In this document: piece by piece, positions 12,050 to 17,916 of the stretch
Numbering within the stretch: position 1 is the first letter of the stretch
Layout of the letters: every line of letters begins with the position of its first letter
Notes under the pieces: model-generated
Databases searched by the model: none
Seen by the model: only the letters and a program-made list of their open reading frames with translations
What the model was told of the DNA's origin: nothing
Position numbers and translations under genes: made by a program
Source: a virus
IMG/VR virus record: IMGVR_UViG_3300042549_010274
Span: 1-28,207 of that record
Direction: 5' to 3' (one strand)
Length of the DNA: 28,207 nucleotides

Positions 12050-12077
12050 TAGACAAATCATGAAGATGTAGTAAAAT
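12050..12077 (+). promoter_or_regulatory. Promoter for the double-psi beta-barrel gene
   Basis: -35 TAGACA (12050-12055), 16-base spacer, -10 TAAAAT (12072-12077). GAGGAGG follows at 12083, so the leader is short and no hairpin is visible. Confidence 0.5.
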
Positions 12078-12094
12078 CGCATGAGGAGGCCCAG

Positions 12095-12793
12095 ATGAAG
12101 CCACAGGCACACAGAGCTCATCGACGATTTTTGACAGTGCTCGTTGTGTTGGCCGTGGCTACGGGAATCCTTTCCTCAGTGGGTTCCTGGAATCAGCCAG
12201 AACCCGCCCAGGAGCCACCGGTAGAGGTCTTTTACGACCAACCCCCTGTCCCTACCAGTAGGCCGCAGAGCTGGGACGCTAAGTGGGACAACGCCATTCG
12301 AGTCAACGGCTTCGGAACGCGCTATGACGCCTACCAGCATGCCGGCTCTTGGTACGACGCCCCCAAGACGTGGGTGTATGCAAACAGGAAAGAGTGCGCT
12401 AAGCGCCCAGAGTGGAGGTGCTACCTTCGAGAGATGGGCGGGTGGAAGGCAAGCGTGCGCCCTTGGGGGACCACCCTAAAGAACATGTACGCCGCCCTTG
12501 GGCCGCTATTGCGCAAGCGCCTTAATCTCCCAGCCTGGCACACAGTGCCCACCCAAAAGCTACTTATCATCTCGGCACACACAGGGAAATCTGTTGAGGT
12601 GTGGATTGCCGACTACTGCGCCTGCCACGGCGCAGACAGGAAGCAGGGAACGCGAGATGATAGCCTGATCGATCTGAGCCCAGAGGTGTGGGCAGCATTG
12701 GGGGCGTTCAAGGGCGGGAAGATTCCTGGGTGGCCGTACGCCAACACAACCCCAGGATTCAAGAACACCATTGAGGTTCGCTTTATCCCCTAA
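12095..12793 (+). CDS. Membrane-anchored RlpA/expansin-like double-psi beta-barrel protein, 232 aa
   Basis: A basic N-terminus (MKPQAHRAHRRF) precedes one membrane helix (about 12-29), then a Pro-rich linker (35-60). The exported domain contains C101, C109, C175 and C177. 'VEVWIADYCACHGAD' followed by 'LIDLSPEVWAALG' is the core of double-psi beta-barrels: a V-x-V/I-x-D strand and the D-L-S-x-(5)-L helix seen in RlpA and expansins, whose Asp is catalytic in lytic members. The likely place of action is the cell wall. It may help degrade or remodel peptidoglycan, or alter the host surface; there is no cleavable signal site or lysis partner nearby. GAGGAGGCCCAG precedes the ATG. Confidence 0.7.
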   Translation: MKPQAHRAHRRFLTVLVVLAVATGILSSVGSWNQPEPAQEPPVEVFYDQPPVPTSRPQSWDAKWDNAIRVNGFGTRYDAYQHAGSWYDAPKTWVYANRKECAKRPEWRCYLREMGGWKASVRPWGTTLKNMYAALGPLLRKRLNLPAWHTVPTQKLLIISAHTGKSVEVWIADYCACHGADRKQGTRDDSLIDLSPEVWAALGAFKGGKIPGWPYANTTPGFKNTIEVRFIP

Positions 12794-12844
12794 TTGACGC
12801 CTGCCAAGGATGAGCGTACTATTGTTTGGTAGAAGAAATCTCTT
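12794..12844 (+). promoter_or_regulatory. Class A promoter for the 123-aa winged-helix gene
   Basis: -35 TTGACG (12794-12799), 17-base spacer, -10 TACTAT (12817-12822). A weak four-pair stem AAGA/TCTT with loop AATC (12833-12844) lies near +5. TTAGTAAGGAGG follows. Confidence 0.6.
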
Positions 12845-12860
12845 AGTAAGGAGGCTTAGT

Positions 12861-13232
12861 ATGGACACCCAGATGGGCTCGGAGCTCGTATTTATTCTTT
12901 CCCAGATTAGCGTGGGCCGCAAGAACGCCATTACCTATAAAGACCTTTCCCAGCGCACCCGGTGGAACAGCCGGGCAATCCAGCTGGCGGTTGAAGAGTT
13001 GCGGAATGTTTGGGAGCAGCCAGTTTGCTCGGCCTCCGACGCCCCTGCCGGAATCTATCTTGCCACCAGCTCTGAGGAGCTTGAGGCCTGGTCGAACATG
13101 CAACGTGAGCGCGCCAGGAGCCTCCTGCGCTCTTCTTGGGCTATCCGAAAAATTGCCAAGAAGTGGAAAGTCCAAGAGGATCAGGCTCGCCGCGACAACG
13201 CAATGCCTGGAGAGGTGACGCTCGGGCTGTAG
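12861..13232 (+). CDS. Winged-helix phage protein, 123 aa
   Basis: ATG at 12861 preceded by AAGGAGG. After MDTQMGSELVFILSQISVGR comes 'AITYKDLSQRTRWNSRAIQ', 'AVEELRNVWEQPVCSASDAP' and 'GIYLATSSEELEAW'. This order, helix-turn-helix, the strand P-(I/V)-C-S, and a wing with G-(I/Y)-Y-L-A-x-(4)-E, is typical of a phage winged-helix family related to HTH_11. A C-terminal basic helix follows. Probably binds DNA; target unknown. Confidence 0.65.
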   Translation: MDTQMGSELVFILSQISVGRKNAITYKDLSQRTRWNSRAIQLAVEELRNVWEQPVCSASDAPAGIYLATSSEELEAWSNMQRERARSLLRSSWAIRKIAKKWKVQEDQARRDNAMPGEVTLGL

Positions 13233-13243
13233 CGTGTTATAGT
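13215..13243 (+). promoter_or_regulatory. Class A-type promoter of the tRNA-like leader
   Basis: -35 GTGACG (13215-13220, inside the 3' end of the previous gene), 17-base spacer, -10 TATAGT (13238-13243). The predicted +1 falls at 13249-13250, the first or second G of the tRNA-like element. Confidence 0.6.
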
Positions 13244-13248
13244 CCCCT

Positions 13249-13320
13249 GGGGCCGAGTAAACGCCAAAGGTCATCATGCCCGAGGGTAACGGCGGGTGTA
13301 ACTCCCGCCCGGCTCCACCA
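13249..13320 (+). ncRNA. tRNA/tmRNA-like acceptor and T-arm element in mRNA leader
   Basis: 72 bases that start GGGGCCG (13249-13255) and end CGGCTCC-A-CCA (13310-13320). The two ends form a seven-pair acceptor-like helix with a G3-U70 wobble, discriminator A and encoded CCA. Directly inside is a T-arm-like hairpin, GGCGGG/CCCGCC (13291-13296/13304-13309) with seven-base loop TGTAACT. The 35 bases in between do not form a normal D arm or anticodon arm, so this is not a standard tRNA; the ends most resemble tmRNA. CTCC (13313-13316) can alternatively pair with GGAG of the ribosome site (13323-13326). Confidence 0.55.
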
Positions 13321-13331
13321 AAGGAGAAGGA

Positions 13332-13556
13332 ATGCCAACTTACGACTACAAGTGCGCAAAGTGCGATATCGTCCGAGAGACCGTCCGCAAGATGAGCGAC
13401 GACTCTAAGGAGCTATGCCTTGTCTGCAGTGGTGAGATGCGCGTCGTTTTCAACGCCCCAAAAATTACCTACAAAGGTTCCGGTTGGGCTTGGCAAGAAA
13501 AAATACCGCAGGAGACTCACGTGATTATGGGCGCTGATCCTTCAAAGAAAGACTAA
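13332..13556 (+). CDS. FmdB-family zinc ribbon protein, 74 aa
   Basis: Opens MPTYDYKCAKCDIVRETVRK and carries C-x2-C at 8-11 and a second C-x2-C (LCLVCSGEM, about 33-36), then 'FNAPKITYKGSGWAWQEK'. This is the CxxC_CxxC_SSSS (FmdB) zinc ribbon: M-P-x-Y-(D/E)-Y-x-C, second CxxC, and the F-K-G-S-G-W end. Members are small putative regulators; activity is largely unknown. AAGGAG follows the tRNA-like element's CCA, so its translation may be controlled by that fold. Confidence 0.85.
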   Translation: MPTYDYKCAKCDIVRETVRKMSDDSKELCLVCSGEMRVVFNAPKITYKGSGWAWQEKIPQETHVIMGADPSKKD

Positions 13557-13884
13557 TCTCTCGGCCTAGGTCAAACATCGCCGCGCCCGGAGTTGAGCCA
13601 CGACCAATAAAAGATACGATTTCCCCAACGTGATTTTCTGGAAATCCTTCAGCCACCCAATGAGGTTCTTTATTGTCGCTGTGCGGCCAGTAAAAAATCT
13701 GCACCGAGGGAAGCTCGCTGTTCTTACCCCAAGCCTGCTCGAATGCTCGCCATCCGCACTCAAGGCAGTGTTCAGCATCTGTCGGCAAACCGTACGTCCG
13801 CAGACCATCCGGACCCTGGATTACCGCAGCTGAATGCAGGCACTCCGCTTTTTCACTTATCAATTTCAACTCCCGTGAATCCAT
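13525..13884 (-). CDS. Hypothetical protein with CxxC, 119 aa
   Basis: Start at 13884 (MDSRELKLISEKAECLHSAA) with GGGGACGGGGA upstream; the frame runs further upstream without a ribosome site. It has C-L-H then 'HCLECGWRAFEQAWG' (C-x2-C), a probable zinc site, and a C-terminal 'VGEIVSFIGRGSTPGAAMFD' segment. It converges on and overlaps the FmdB gene by 32 bases, which is unusual, but the protein composition looks real. No family recognised. Confidence 0.55.
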   Translation of the reverse strand: MDSRELKLISEKAECLHSAAVIQGPDGLRTYGLPTDAEHCLECGWRAFEQAWGKNSELPSVQIFYWPHSDNKEPHWVAEGFPENHVGEIVSFIGRGSTPGAAMFDLGREISLSLKDQRP

Positions 13885-13923
13885 TCCCCGTCCCCCGTCG
13901 CCCTTCGCCCCAATCCCCCCCAA

Positions 13924-14213
13924 AAAGTTCTTGGACTGCGCATCCTACACCACGAAAGATCGGAGTGCCAACTTTGCGTGTGTCCTGCTTAAAAAAATAA
14001 AACGCGCCCAAATTTGAGCACAAAAAGCACTTGTTCCCTCCCAAGAGAACTAGGCCCCAAACACAAAGGTAGTTACTAACAAATACTATTCCCCAGAACC
14101 CAGAGTCCCTGAGCCCCCATCCCCCCCTCTCCTTAAAGGTTCTCCCCCCCTTCCCCAAAACAGGCCACAACAAAAAGTTGCACAGAGCTGACTTCGTGGA
14201 GTATGATCCCGGC
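13924..14213. other. Intergenic region, C-rich, with leaderless promoter at its end
   Basis: Nearly 290 bases with long C runs (14112-14160) and no convincing ORF; a long minus-strand frame here is low complexity and rejected. At the right end, TTGCAC (14178-14183), 18 bases, then -10 TATGAT (14202-14207) and exactly 6 bases (CCCGGC) precede the ATG at 14214. Confidence 0.6.
14178..14213 (+). promoter_or_regulatory. Class B (leaderless) promoter of the first glycosyltransferase gene
   Basis: -35-like TTGCAC (14178-14183), 18-base spacer, -10 TATGAT (14202-14207), then 6 bases to ATG. No Shine-Dalgarno lies in range, so a leaderless mRNA is implied. Confidence 0.6.
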
Positions 14214-15029
14214 ATGGGAAATAAAAAGCAACGGAACAAAGACCAAAAGGCAGACCAGCCCCCCAAGGCCTCGCCCTTATCTTTGTATTCGGTCACGCCA
14301 ATTATCGACGGGAAGGTGAACCACGGATACGTGCATTCGCTCCTGGGGATTCAGCAAGCCTGCTTAACTGTTGGCGTGCCATTCTCCTGGTCGTTTGTCA
14401 TCGGCAACTCCATGCTGGTTGCAGCTCGGAACCGGTGCGTCGCGCAGTTCATGGATGAAACAAAAGCTACCCACATGCTGTTTCTCGATGCTGACATTTC
14501 AGTGCATTGGGAAGATGTCATGATGGCAATGATTGCGGACAAGGACATAGTGGCGCTGCCATGCCTTAAGCGAGCCATTGACTGGGACCGAAGTGTTGGG
14601 ATGATGCGCAAGCATCCGGAGGTTTCTGCCGAAGCAATTCAGGGAGTCCTTGGTATGCCAAACTTTGTGTTGGACCCCGCCGCACCATATCCCACAAAGC
14701 AGGATGAAGAGCTAGGCCTGCTTGAGGCCACGCACGCTGGGACCGGGGCAATGATTATCTCGCGGCGAGCTTTCGAGAAATACCAGAAGGCCTTTCCGGA
14801 CCGCTGGTACCTTGAGGATGTCGGCAGCGTGACCCATCGAACAGTTGAGTATTTTCGTTACGGCCGGCGAGATAATCACTTCATTGGTGAGGACTACACG
14901 TTTTGTGACGACTGGCGATCTATCGGTGGTAAGATCTATGTCAAGTTGAATGCTCGGTCGACACATGCCGGCCAAGTCAACCTAAAGTACGACCTGGAAG
15001 CCCTTAGGGCTCTAGCTCGAGAGGAGTAA
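14214..15029 (+). CDS. Glycosyltransferase-like protein (GT-A fold), 271 aa
   Basis: A basic N-terminal tail of about 20 residues precedes 'SVTPIIDGKVNHGYVHSLLG'. 'GNSMLVAARNRCVAQF' (about 64-79) and 'THMLFLDADIS' (D92-x-D94) provide the nucleotide-sugar and metal-binding elements of a GT-A fold, and 'FIGEDYTFCDD' gives the acidic G-E-D motif expected near the catalytic base. The same order occurs in the paralogue at 15243. Such proteins are widespread in phages; they could decorate the host wall, phage DNA or virion proteins. Substrate unknown. Confidence 0.75.
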   Translation: MGNKKQRNKDQKADQPPKASPLSLYSVTPIIDGKVNHGYVHSLLGIQQACLTVGVPFSWSFVIGNSMLVAARNRCVAQFMDETKATHMLFLDADISVHWEDVMMAMIADKDIVALPCLKRAIDWDRSVGMMRKHPEVSAEAIQGVLGMPNFVLDPAAPYPTKQDEELGLLEATHAGTGAMIISRRAFEKYQKAFPDRWYLEDVGSVTHRTVEYFRYGRRDNHFIGEDYTFCDDWRSIGGKIYVKLNARSTHAGQVNLKYDLEALRALAREE

Positions 15030-15030
15030 C

Positions 15031-15243
15031 ATGGAAGTCGCACTATTTATTGGCGGAACACTTTTTGGGGTTCTTATCGGCTCGGTAGCTGGGTTTGGTT
15101 CGGCCATGCCAAGGATTGAACAAGCCCGGCAAGAAGGGTTCATGATGGCATTTGCAAACTTTGCTGAAGCAGCTCAAAAGGCTATGGAAGAGCAGAAGAC
15201 AAAGGGCGCCGGATTCACCTCAAGCCACAAGAAGACAAACTAA
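15031..15243 (+). CDS. Single-pass membrane protein, 70 aa
   Basis: N-terminal membrane helix (MEVALFIGGTLFGVLIGSVAG, with GxxxG spacing), then an amphipathic helical part and a basic C-terminus (SSHKKTN). GAGAGGAG precedes the ATG and overlaps the end of the previous gene. It sits between the two paralogous glycosyltransferase-like genes; anchoring one of them at the membrane is an attractive idea but is only inferred from position. Confidence 0.65.
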   Translation: MEVALFIGGTLFGVLIGSVAGFGSAMPRIEQARQEGFMMAFANFAEAAQKAMEEQKTKGAGFTSSHKKTN

Positions 15244-16040
15244 TGCCGGCAAAGAAGTACCCTAAGCTAATGTTGGCAACGCCAACCCTAGACGGGCGCG
15301 TGTCGGCAGAGTATGCACAATCTTTGTCGGGGCTAAAGACGGCGCTTTATCAAAGCAGCATCAATTTTTCTATGCAGCTGCACATTGGCAATTCGCTGCT
15401 TGCTGGGGCGCGAAACCATTTAGCAGACGACTTTCTTAGGAGCGAAGCTGACTGGCTGCTCATGGTTGACTCTGATATTGCATACCGGCCAGAGGATGTC
15501 CTTGCGGCGTTGCCACACTTGGAAGACGCAGTAATTGGATTTCCGTGCTCAAAGAAGTTTGCCAAGTGGGATCGCGTTGCTAAGACCCTTCGGGACAACC
15601 CAGACTTTCCGGCAGACGGAATCCCCGCCATTCTTGGAGATGCAAACTTTCACCTTGGGGTTAGCGATTACCTTCGCCCAAATGATTATGGCCTGGCAAA
15701 GGTCAAGTGGATCGGCACCGGTGTGATGCTTGTAGCAAGGAGCACACTGCAAAAGATTATGGCAGACAACCCGGATGACAAGACCATGGTGAACGGAAAA
15801 ATCATTCACGAGTTCTTCCGGTACGACATGGAGTGGGCCGAAAAAGATGGAGTAAAATACAAAGACTACGCCGGAGAAGATGTATCTTTTTGCAACCTTG
15901 CAAGGAAGTCCGGATTCAAGGTGTACGCAAAGCTTGACGCGCTAACAACGCATGTTGGGTTTAGCTTGTACCGCTTTGATGCTACGGCAGTAGCTCGTCT
16001 AAAGAACGTTCCAAGCCAGCTGGAATCGCAGAAGAAGTAA
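15243..16040 (+). CDS. Glycosyltransferase-like protein (GT-A fold), paralogue, 265 aa
   Basis: It shares the layout of the 271-aa protein: 'LATPTLDGRVSAEYAQSL', 'HIGNSLLAGARNHLADDFL', a DxD-type 'WLLMVDSDIAYRPEDVL' (D76, D78), 'WIGTGVMLVARSTL' and 'YAGEDVSFCNLA', ending with 'FKVYAKLDALTTHVG'. All presumed key residues are present. Tandem duplication with later divergence is likely. ATG overlaps the stop of the membrane gene (TAATG). Its 3' end overlaps the convergent minus gene by 59 bases. Confidence 0.75.
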   Translation: MPAKKYPKLMLATPTLDGRVSAEYAQSLSGLKTALYQSSINFSMQLHIGNSLLAGARNHLADDFLRSEADWLLMVDSDIAYRPEDVLAALPHLEDAVIGFPCSKKFAKWDRVAKTLRDNPDFPADGIPAILGDANFHLGVSDYLRPNDYGLAKVKWIGTGVMLVARSTLQKIMADNPDDKTMVNGKIIHEFFRYDMEWAEKDGVKYKDYAGEDVSFCNLARKSGFKVYAKLDALTTHVGFSLYRFDATAVARLKNVPSQLESQKK

Positions 16041-16476
16041 CCCGGGCCTCTTTTAGGGGATAGGCGTATACAAGCCAGTCTGACCTAATCTCTCGACCAG
16101 GAAGGTCCTCCCCTTCAATAATAGGTATGTAAGCGCAAACATTTGGGAGCTTTGATAGTTCCCGCAGTGCCTCATGCGCCTTCTCCCTGGTTGTCTCAAG
16201 GATTTGATCAGGCTTGGGTATAAGGCCGATCTTTGACCAGCCAATCATGTGCTCAGAAACGGCATCGCCAAAATCAAGGGCAACAATCATTGGCTGGGGG
16301 AGTATTACCGTTGTGAACTCTTCCTCTGCGCGGATTCCCAAATTATGCAAAATAAAAGAAACGCGCTGCTTGCTAATGCCCATCATCCTGCCAATCTCGT
16401 TGGCGGTATAGCCGTCTAAGAAAAGCTCGCCGATTTCTAGGTTCCGCTCGACCTTAATGCCCTTACGAACAGTCAC
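15982..16476 (-). CDS. Helix-turn-helix protein with unknown C-terminal domain, 164 aa
   Basis: GTG at 16476 is chosen because TGGAGG lies 6 bases upstream; ATG at 16500 is an alternative. 'RNLEIGELFLDGYTANEIGR' followed by 'MMGISKQRVSFILHNLGI' is a sigma-70 region 4/ Sigma70_r4-like helix-turn-helix near residues 11-48. The remaining 110 residues hold 'PMIVALDFGDAVSEHMIGWS' and may be a ligand or partner domain, unlike any I know. It overlaps the glycosyltransferase gene convergently by 59 bases, so expression of the two may interfere. Confidence 0.65.
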   Translation of the reverse strand: MTVRKGIKVERNLEIGELFLDGYTANEIGRMMGISKQRVSFILHNLGIRAEEEFTTVILPQPMIVALDFGDAVSEHMIGWSKIGLIPKPDQILETTREKAHEALRELSKLPNVCAYIPIIEGEDLPGREIRSDWLVYAYPLKEARVTSSAIPAGLERSLDELLP

Positions 16477-16633
16477 CGCACGCCTCCACAGACCCTTCAT
16501 GCTCCGGGCACACAAAGAAAGCAATCAAGCAGACTTCACATAGGCGGGAGACAAGGTGCTCGGCGCACGGGTCGCCACAGCCCTCATCTTTCCACTCAAG
16601 GTCGTCCAGGGTCACTTCTGTTCCTGTGGTCAT
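16463..16633 (-). CDS. Cys-rich zinc protein, 56 aa
   Basis: ATG overlaps the upstream stop (ATGA). Translation gives MTTGTEVTLDDLEWKDEGCG, then C-x3-C, C-x2-C, C-x2-H and a final C-x2-C, with ligands C19, C23, H26, C32, C35, C42, H45, C52 and C55. Two or three zinc ions could be held. It overlaps the start of the helix-turn-helix gene. No family recognised. Confidence 0.6.
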   Translation of the reverse strand: MTTGTEVTLDDLEWKDEGCGDPCAEHLVSRLCEVCLIAFFVCPEHEGSVEACGDCS

Positions 16634-16815
16634 GAGCACTTCTTGTGTCTGTGGATGTAACGCTTAGTGGCCGAGCCGGCCGCGCTAATAACAATTGACA
16701 AAATAGTAGTAATTTCATTAGAAAACATAGGCTTGTCGCAAGACGCGCAGCGTTGGCCGGTCAGGGCCGGAGCCTTTTTCTCTTTGCTTACCGAAGTTTT
16801 ACCTTTTGGTGCCAT
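16630..16815 (-). CDS. Small basic protein with one CxxC, 61 aa
   Basis: Start at 16815, MAPKGKTSVSKEKKAPALTG, preceded by GGAGGAGCT. One C-x2-C (QRCASCDKPM) and a later Cys near a basic H-R-H-K-K-C end could complete a zinc site. A hydrophobic stretch (36-47) is too short and polar to be a sure membrane helix. First gene of the three-gene minus island; preceded by a long structured leader and a class A promoter. Confidence 0.6.
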   Translation of the reverse strand: MAPKGKTSVSKEKKAPALTGQRCASCDKPMFSNEITTILSIVISAAGSATKRYIHRHKKCS

Positions 16816-16971
16816 AGCTCCTCCAGTATTGGCGGAGGGCAGCAATTACGGCCCGGCAGTTCGTCCGTCGACGTACCTTGGCCAATTACTCACCCAACCG
16901 ACTGGGTTGAACCCCCCGCCTCACCTTGGATCAACGTCCAAGGGCGCCGTATCGCGGTCGGAAGGCGATAC
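16816..16971 (-). ncRNA. Structured 156-nt mRNA leader
   Basis: On the minus strand, three perfect hairpins follow one another: GTATCGC/GCGATAC (16971-16949, starting at the predicted +1), CCTTGGA/TCCAAGG (16943-16924) and ACCCA/TGGGT (16907-16892). Near the end, CCTCC (16838-16834) can pair with GGAGG (16824-16820) of the ribosome site, hiding it. Translation control by folding is inferred. Confidence 0.55.
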
Positions 16972-17006
16972 CAAACCAAAGTACCGATACCAATAGTCTG
17001 GGTCAA
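16949..17006 (-). promoter_or_regulatory. Class A promoter with 5'-terminal hairpin for the minus island
   Basis: Minus strand: -35 TTGACC (17006-17001), 17-base spacer, -10 TACTTT (16983-16978). The seven-pair hairpin at 16971-16949 begins exactly at the predicted +1. Confidence 0.6.
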
Positions 17007-17030
17007 CAAACGCAAAATCTACGCTAGCTG

Positions 17031-17045
17031 TGGTATAGTCCAGCC
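17031..17045 (+). promoter_or_regulatory. Class B (leaderless) promoter with extended -10
   Basis: TGG then -10 TATAGT (17034-17039), then CCAGCC and ATG at 17046. Extended -10 and 6-base gap equal those of the promoter at 3933. Confidence 0.6.
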
Positions 17046-17273
17046 ATGAATCAGCACACACCGCCCACGCCTAAGGCAGCGGCAATCTGGTACCTGTGGT
17101 CTTCGGCATTTCACATGTCGATGAAGCTTGAGCCGCGATGGCCAGATGACCTAGAGCCGTACTCTGTGCAATTTCCCGGAAACTATGATTCGGGAGATTT
17201 TGTTCGGCTTTCTGAAGCTGAGGCCCAATGGCTTATTGAAATCAAAACTAGGAGGGACCATGGACAGGCGTAA
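17046..17273 (+). CDS. Hypothetical protein, 75 aa
   Basis: Opens MNQHTPPTPKAAAIWYLWSS, has an aromatic-rich first half and an acidic second half ending in 'EAQWLIEIKTRRDHGQA'. No Shine-Dalgarno; initiation would be leaderless from the promoter directly upstream. No homologue recognised. It overlaps the next gene by 14 bases and may serve partly to start that operon. Confidence 0.55.
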   Translation: MNQHTPPTPKAAAIWYLWSSAFHMSMKLEPRWPDDLEPYSVQFPGNYDSGDFVRLSEAEAQWLIEIKTRRDHGQA

Positions 17274-17916
17274 CCTACTTATTGTGCCCACAAGGAATCG
17301 TCCGGAAAGCGCACTAGAGCTTCTTCATGAATTCAATAAAACAGCAGTGATGTCTGACATTGTTTTTGGGCTTGATGACGACGACGTCAGCGACTACTCT
17401 GCAGAAGTCCTTGAGCGCTCCGAGCGCAACCCGAGGCTTCGGATGGGTGGGACGCTCAACCTTCTTGCAGTTAAGTATGCGGAAAAGTACGACTATTTAT
17501 CGTTCATGGGCGACGATCACCGGCCTCGAACCAAGAGCTGGGATCTTCGCCTTGCAAATATGATCGACGAAGGTCCTGGGCTTGCATATGGCAACGACTT
17601 GCTTCAGGGGGCAAATCTACCAACAGCTGTGATGATGTCGGCTAGCATTGTTGAGGCCATCGGGTACATGGTGCCGCCAGTTTTGGTCCACATGTACATG
17701 GATAACTTCTGGAAAGATCTCGGCACGGCGCTTGGCTCGCTCTGCTACCGTCATGACGTAGTCATTGAGCATATGCATTACCTGGCCGGAAAATCAACGA
17801 TTGATGCCGGATACAAAGAGGTCAATCACCAAAGTGTTTATGAAAAAGACGAAGAGTCTTATCGTAAATATACGGAAAGCCAATTCCAGAAAGATGTAAG
17901 GAAAATCCAAAAATGA
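17260..17916 (+). CDS. Glycosyltransferase-like protein (family 2-like), 218 aa
   Basis: Start at 17260 with AGGAGGGACC upstream. 'NLLIVPTRNRPESALELLHE' is the classic GT2 opening (V-P-T-R-N-R-P); 'IVFGLDDDDVSDYSA' supplies an acidic metal site, then 'YLSFMGDDHRPRTKSWD' (G-D-D-H-R-P). The middle 'AYGNDLLQGANLPTAVMMSA' and 'HMYMDNFWKDLG' follow the pattern of sugar-transfer proteins. Third GT-like gene in the cluster but of a different subfamily. It overlaps the epimerase gene by 4 bases, so both are co-translated and may act in one pathway. Confidence 0.75.
   Translation: MDRRNLLIVPTRNRPESALELLHEFNKTAVMSDIVFGLDDDDVSDYSAEVLERSERNPRLRMGGTLNLLAVKYAEKYDYLSFMGDDHRPRTKSWDLRLANMIDEGPGLAYGNDLLQGANLPTAVMMSASIVEAIGYMVPPVLVHMYMDNFWKDLGTALGSLCYRHDVVIEHMHYLAGKSTIDAGYKEVNHQSVYEKDEESYRKYTESQFQKDVRKIQK

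Noticed and set aside
13249-13320. A functional tRNA gene
   Set aside because: Acceptor and T arm fit, but no D stem or anticodon stem with a T33 loop can be drawn in the middle 35 bases; kept only as a tRNA-like element.
13853-14296. 147-aa minus-strand frame
   Set aside because: Made from C-rich intergenic DNA and the start of the glycosyltransferase gene; composition is Gly/Phe-biased and no ribosome site is seen.
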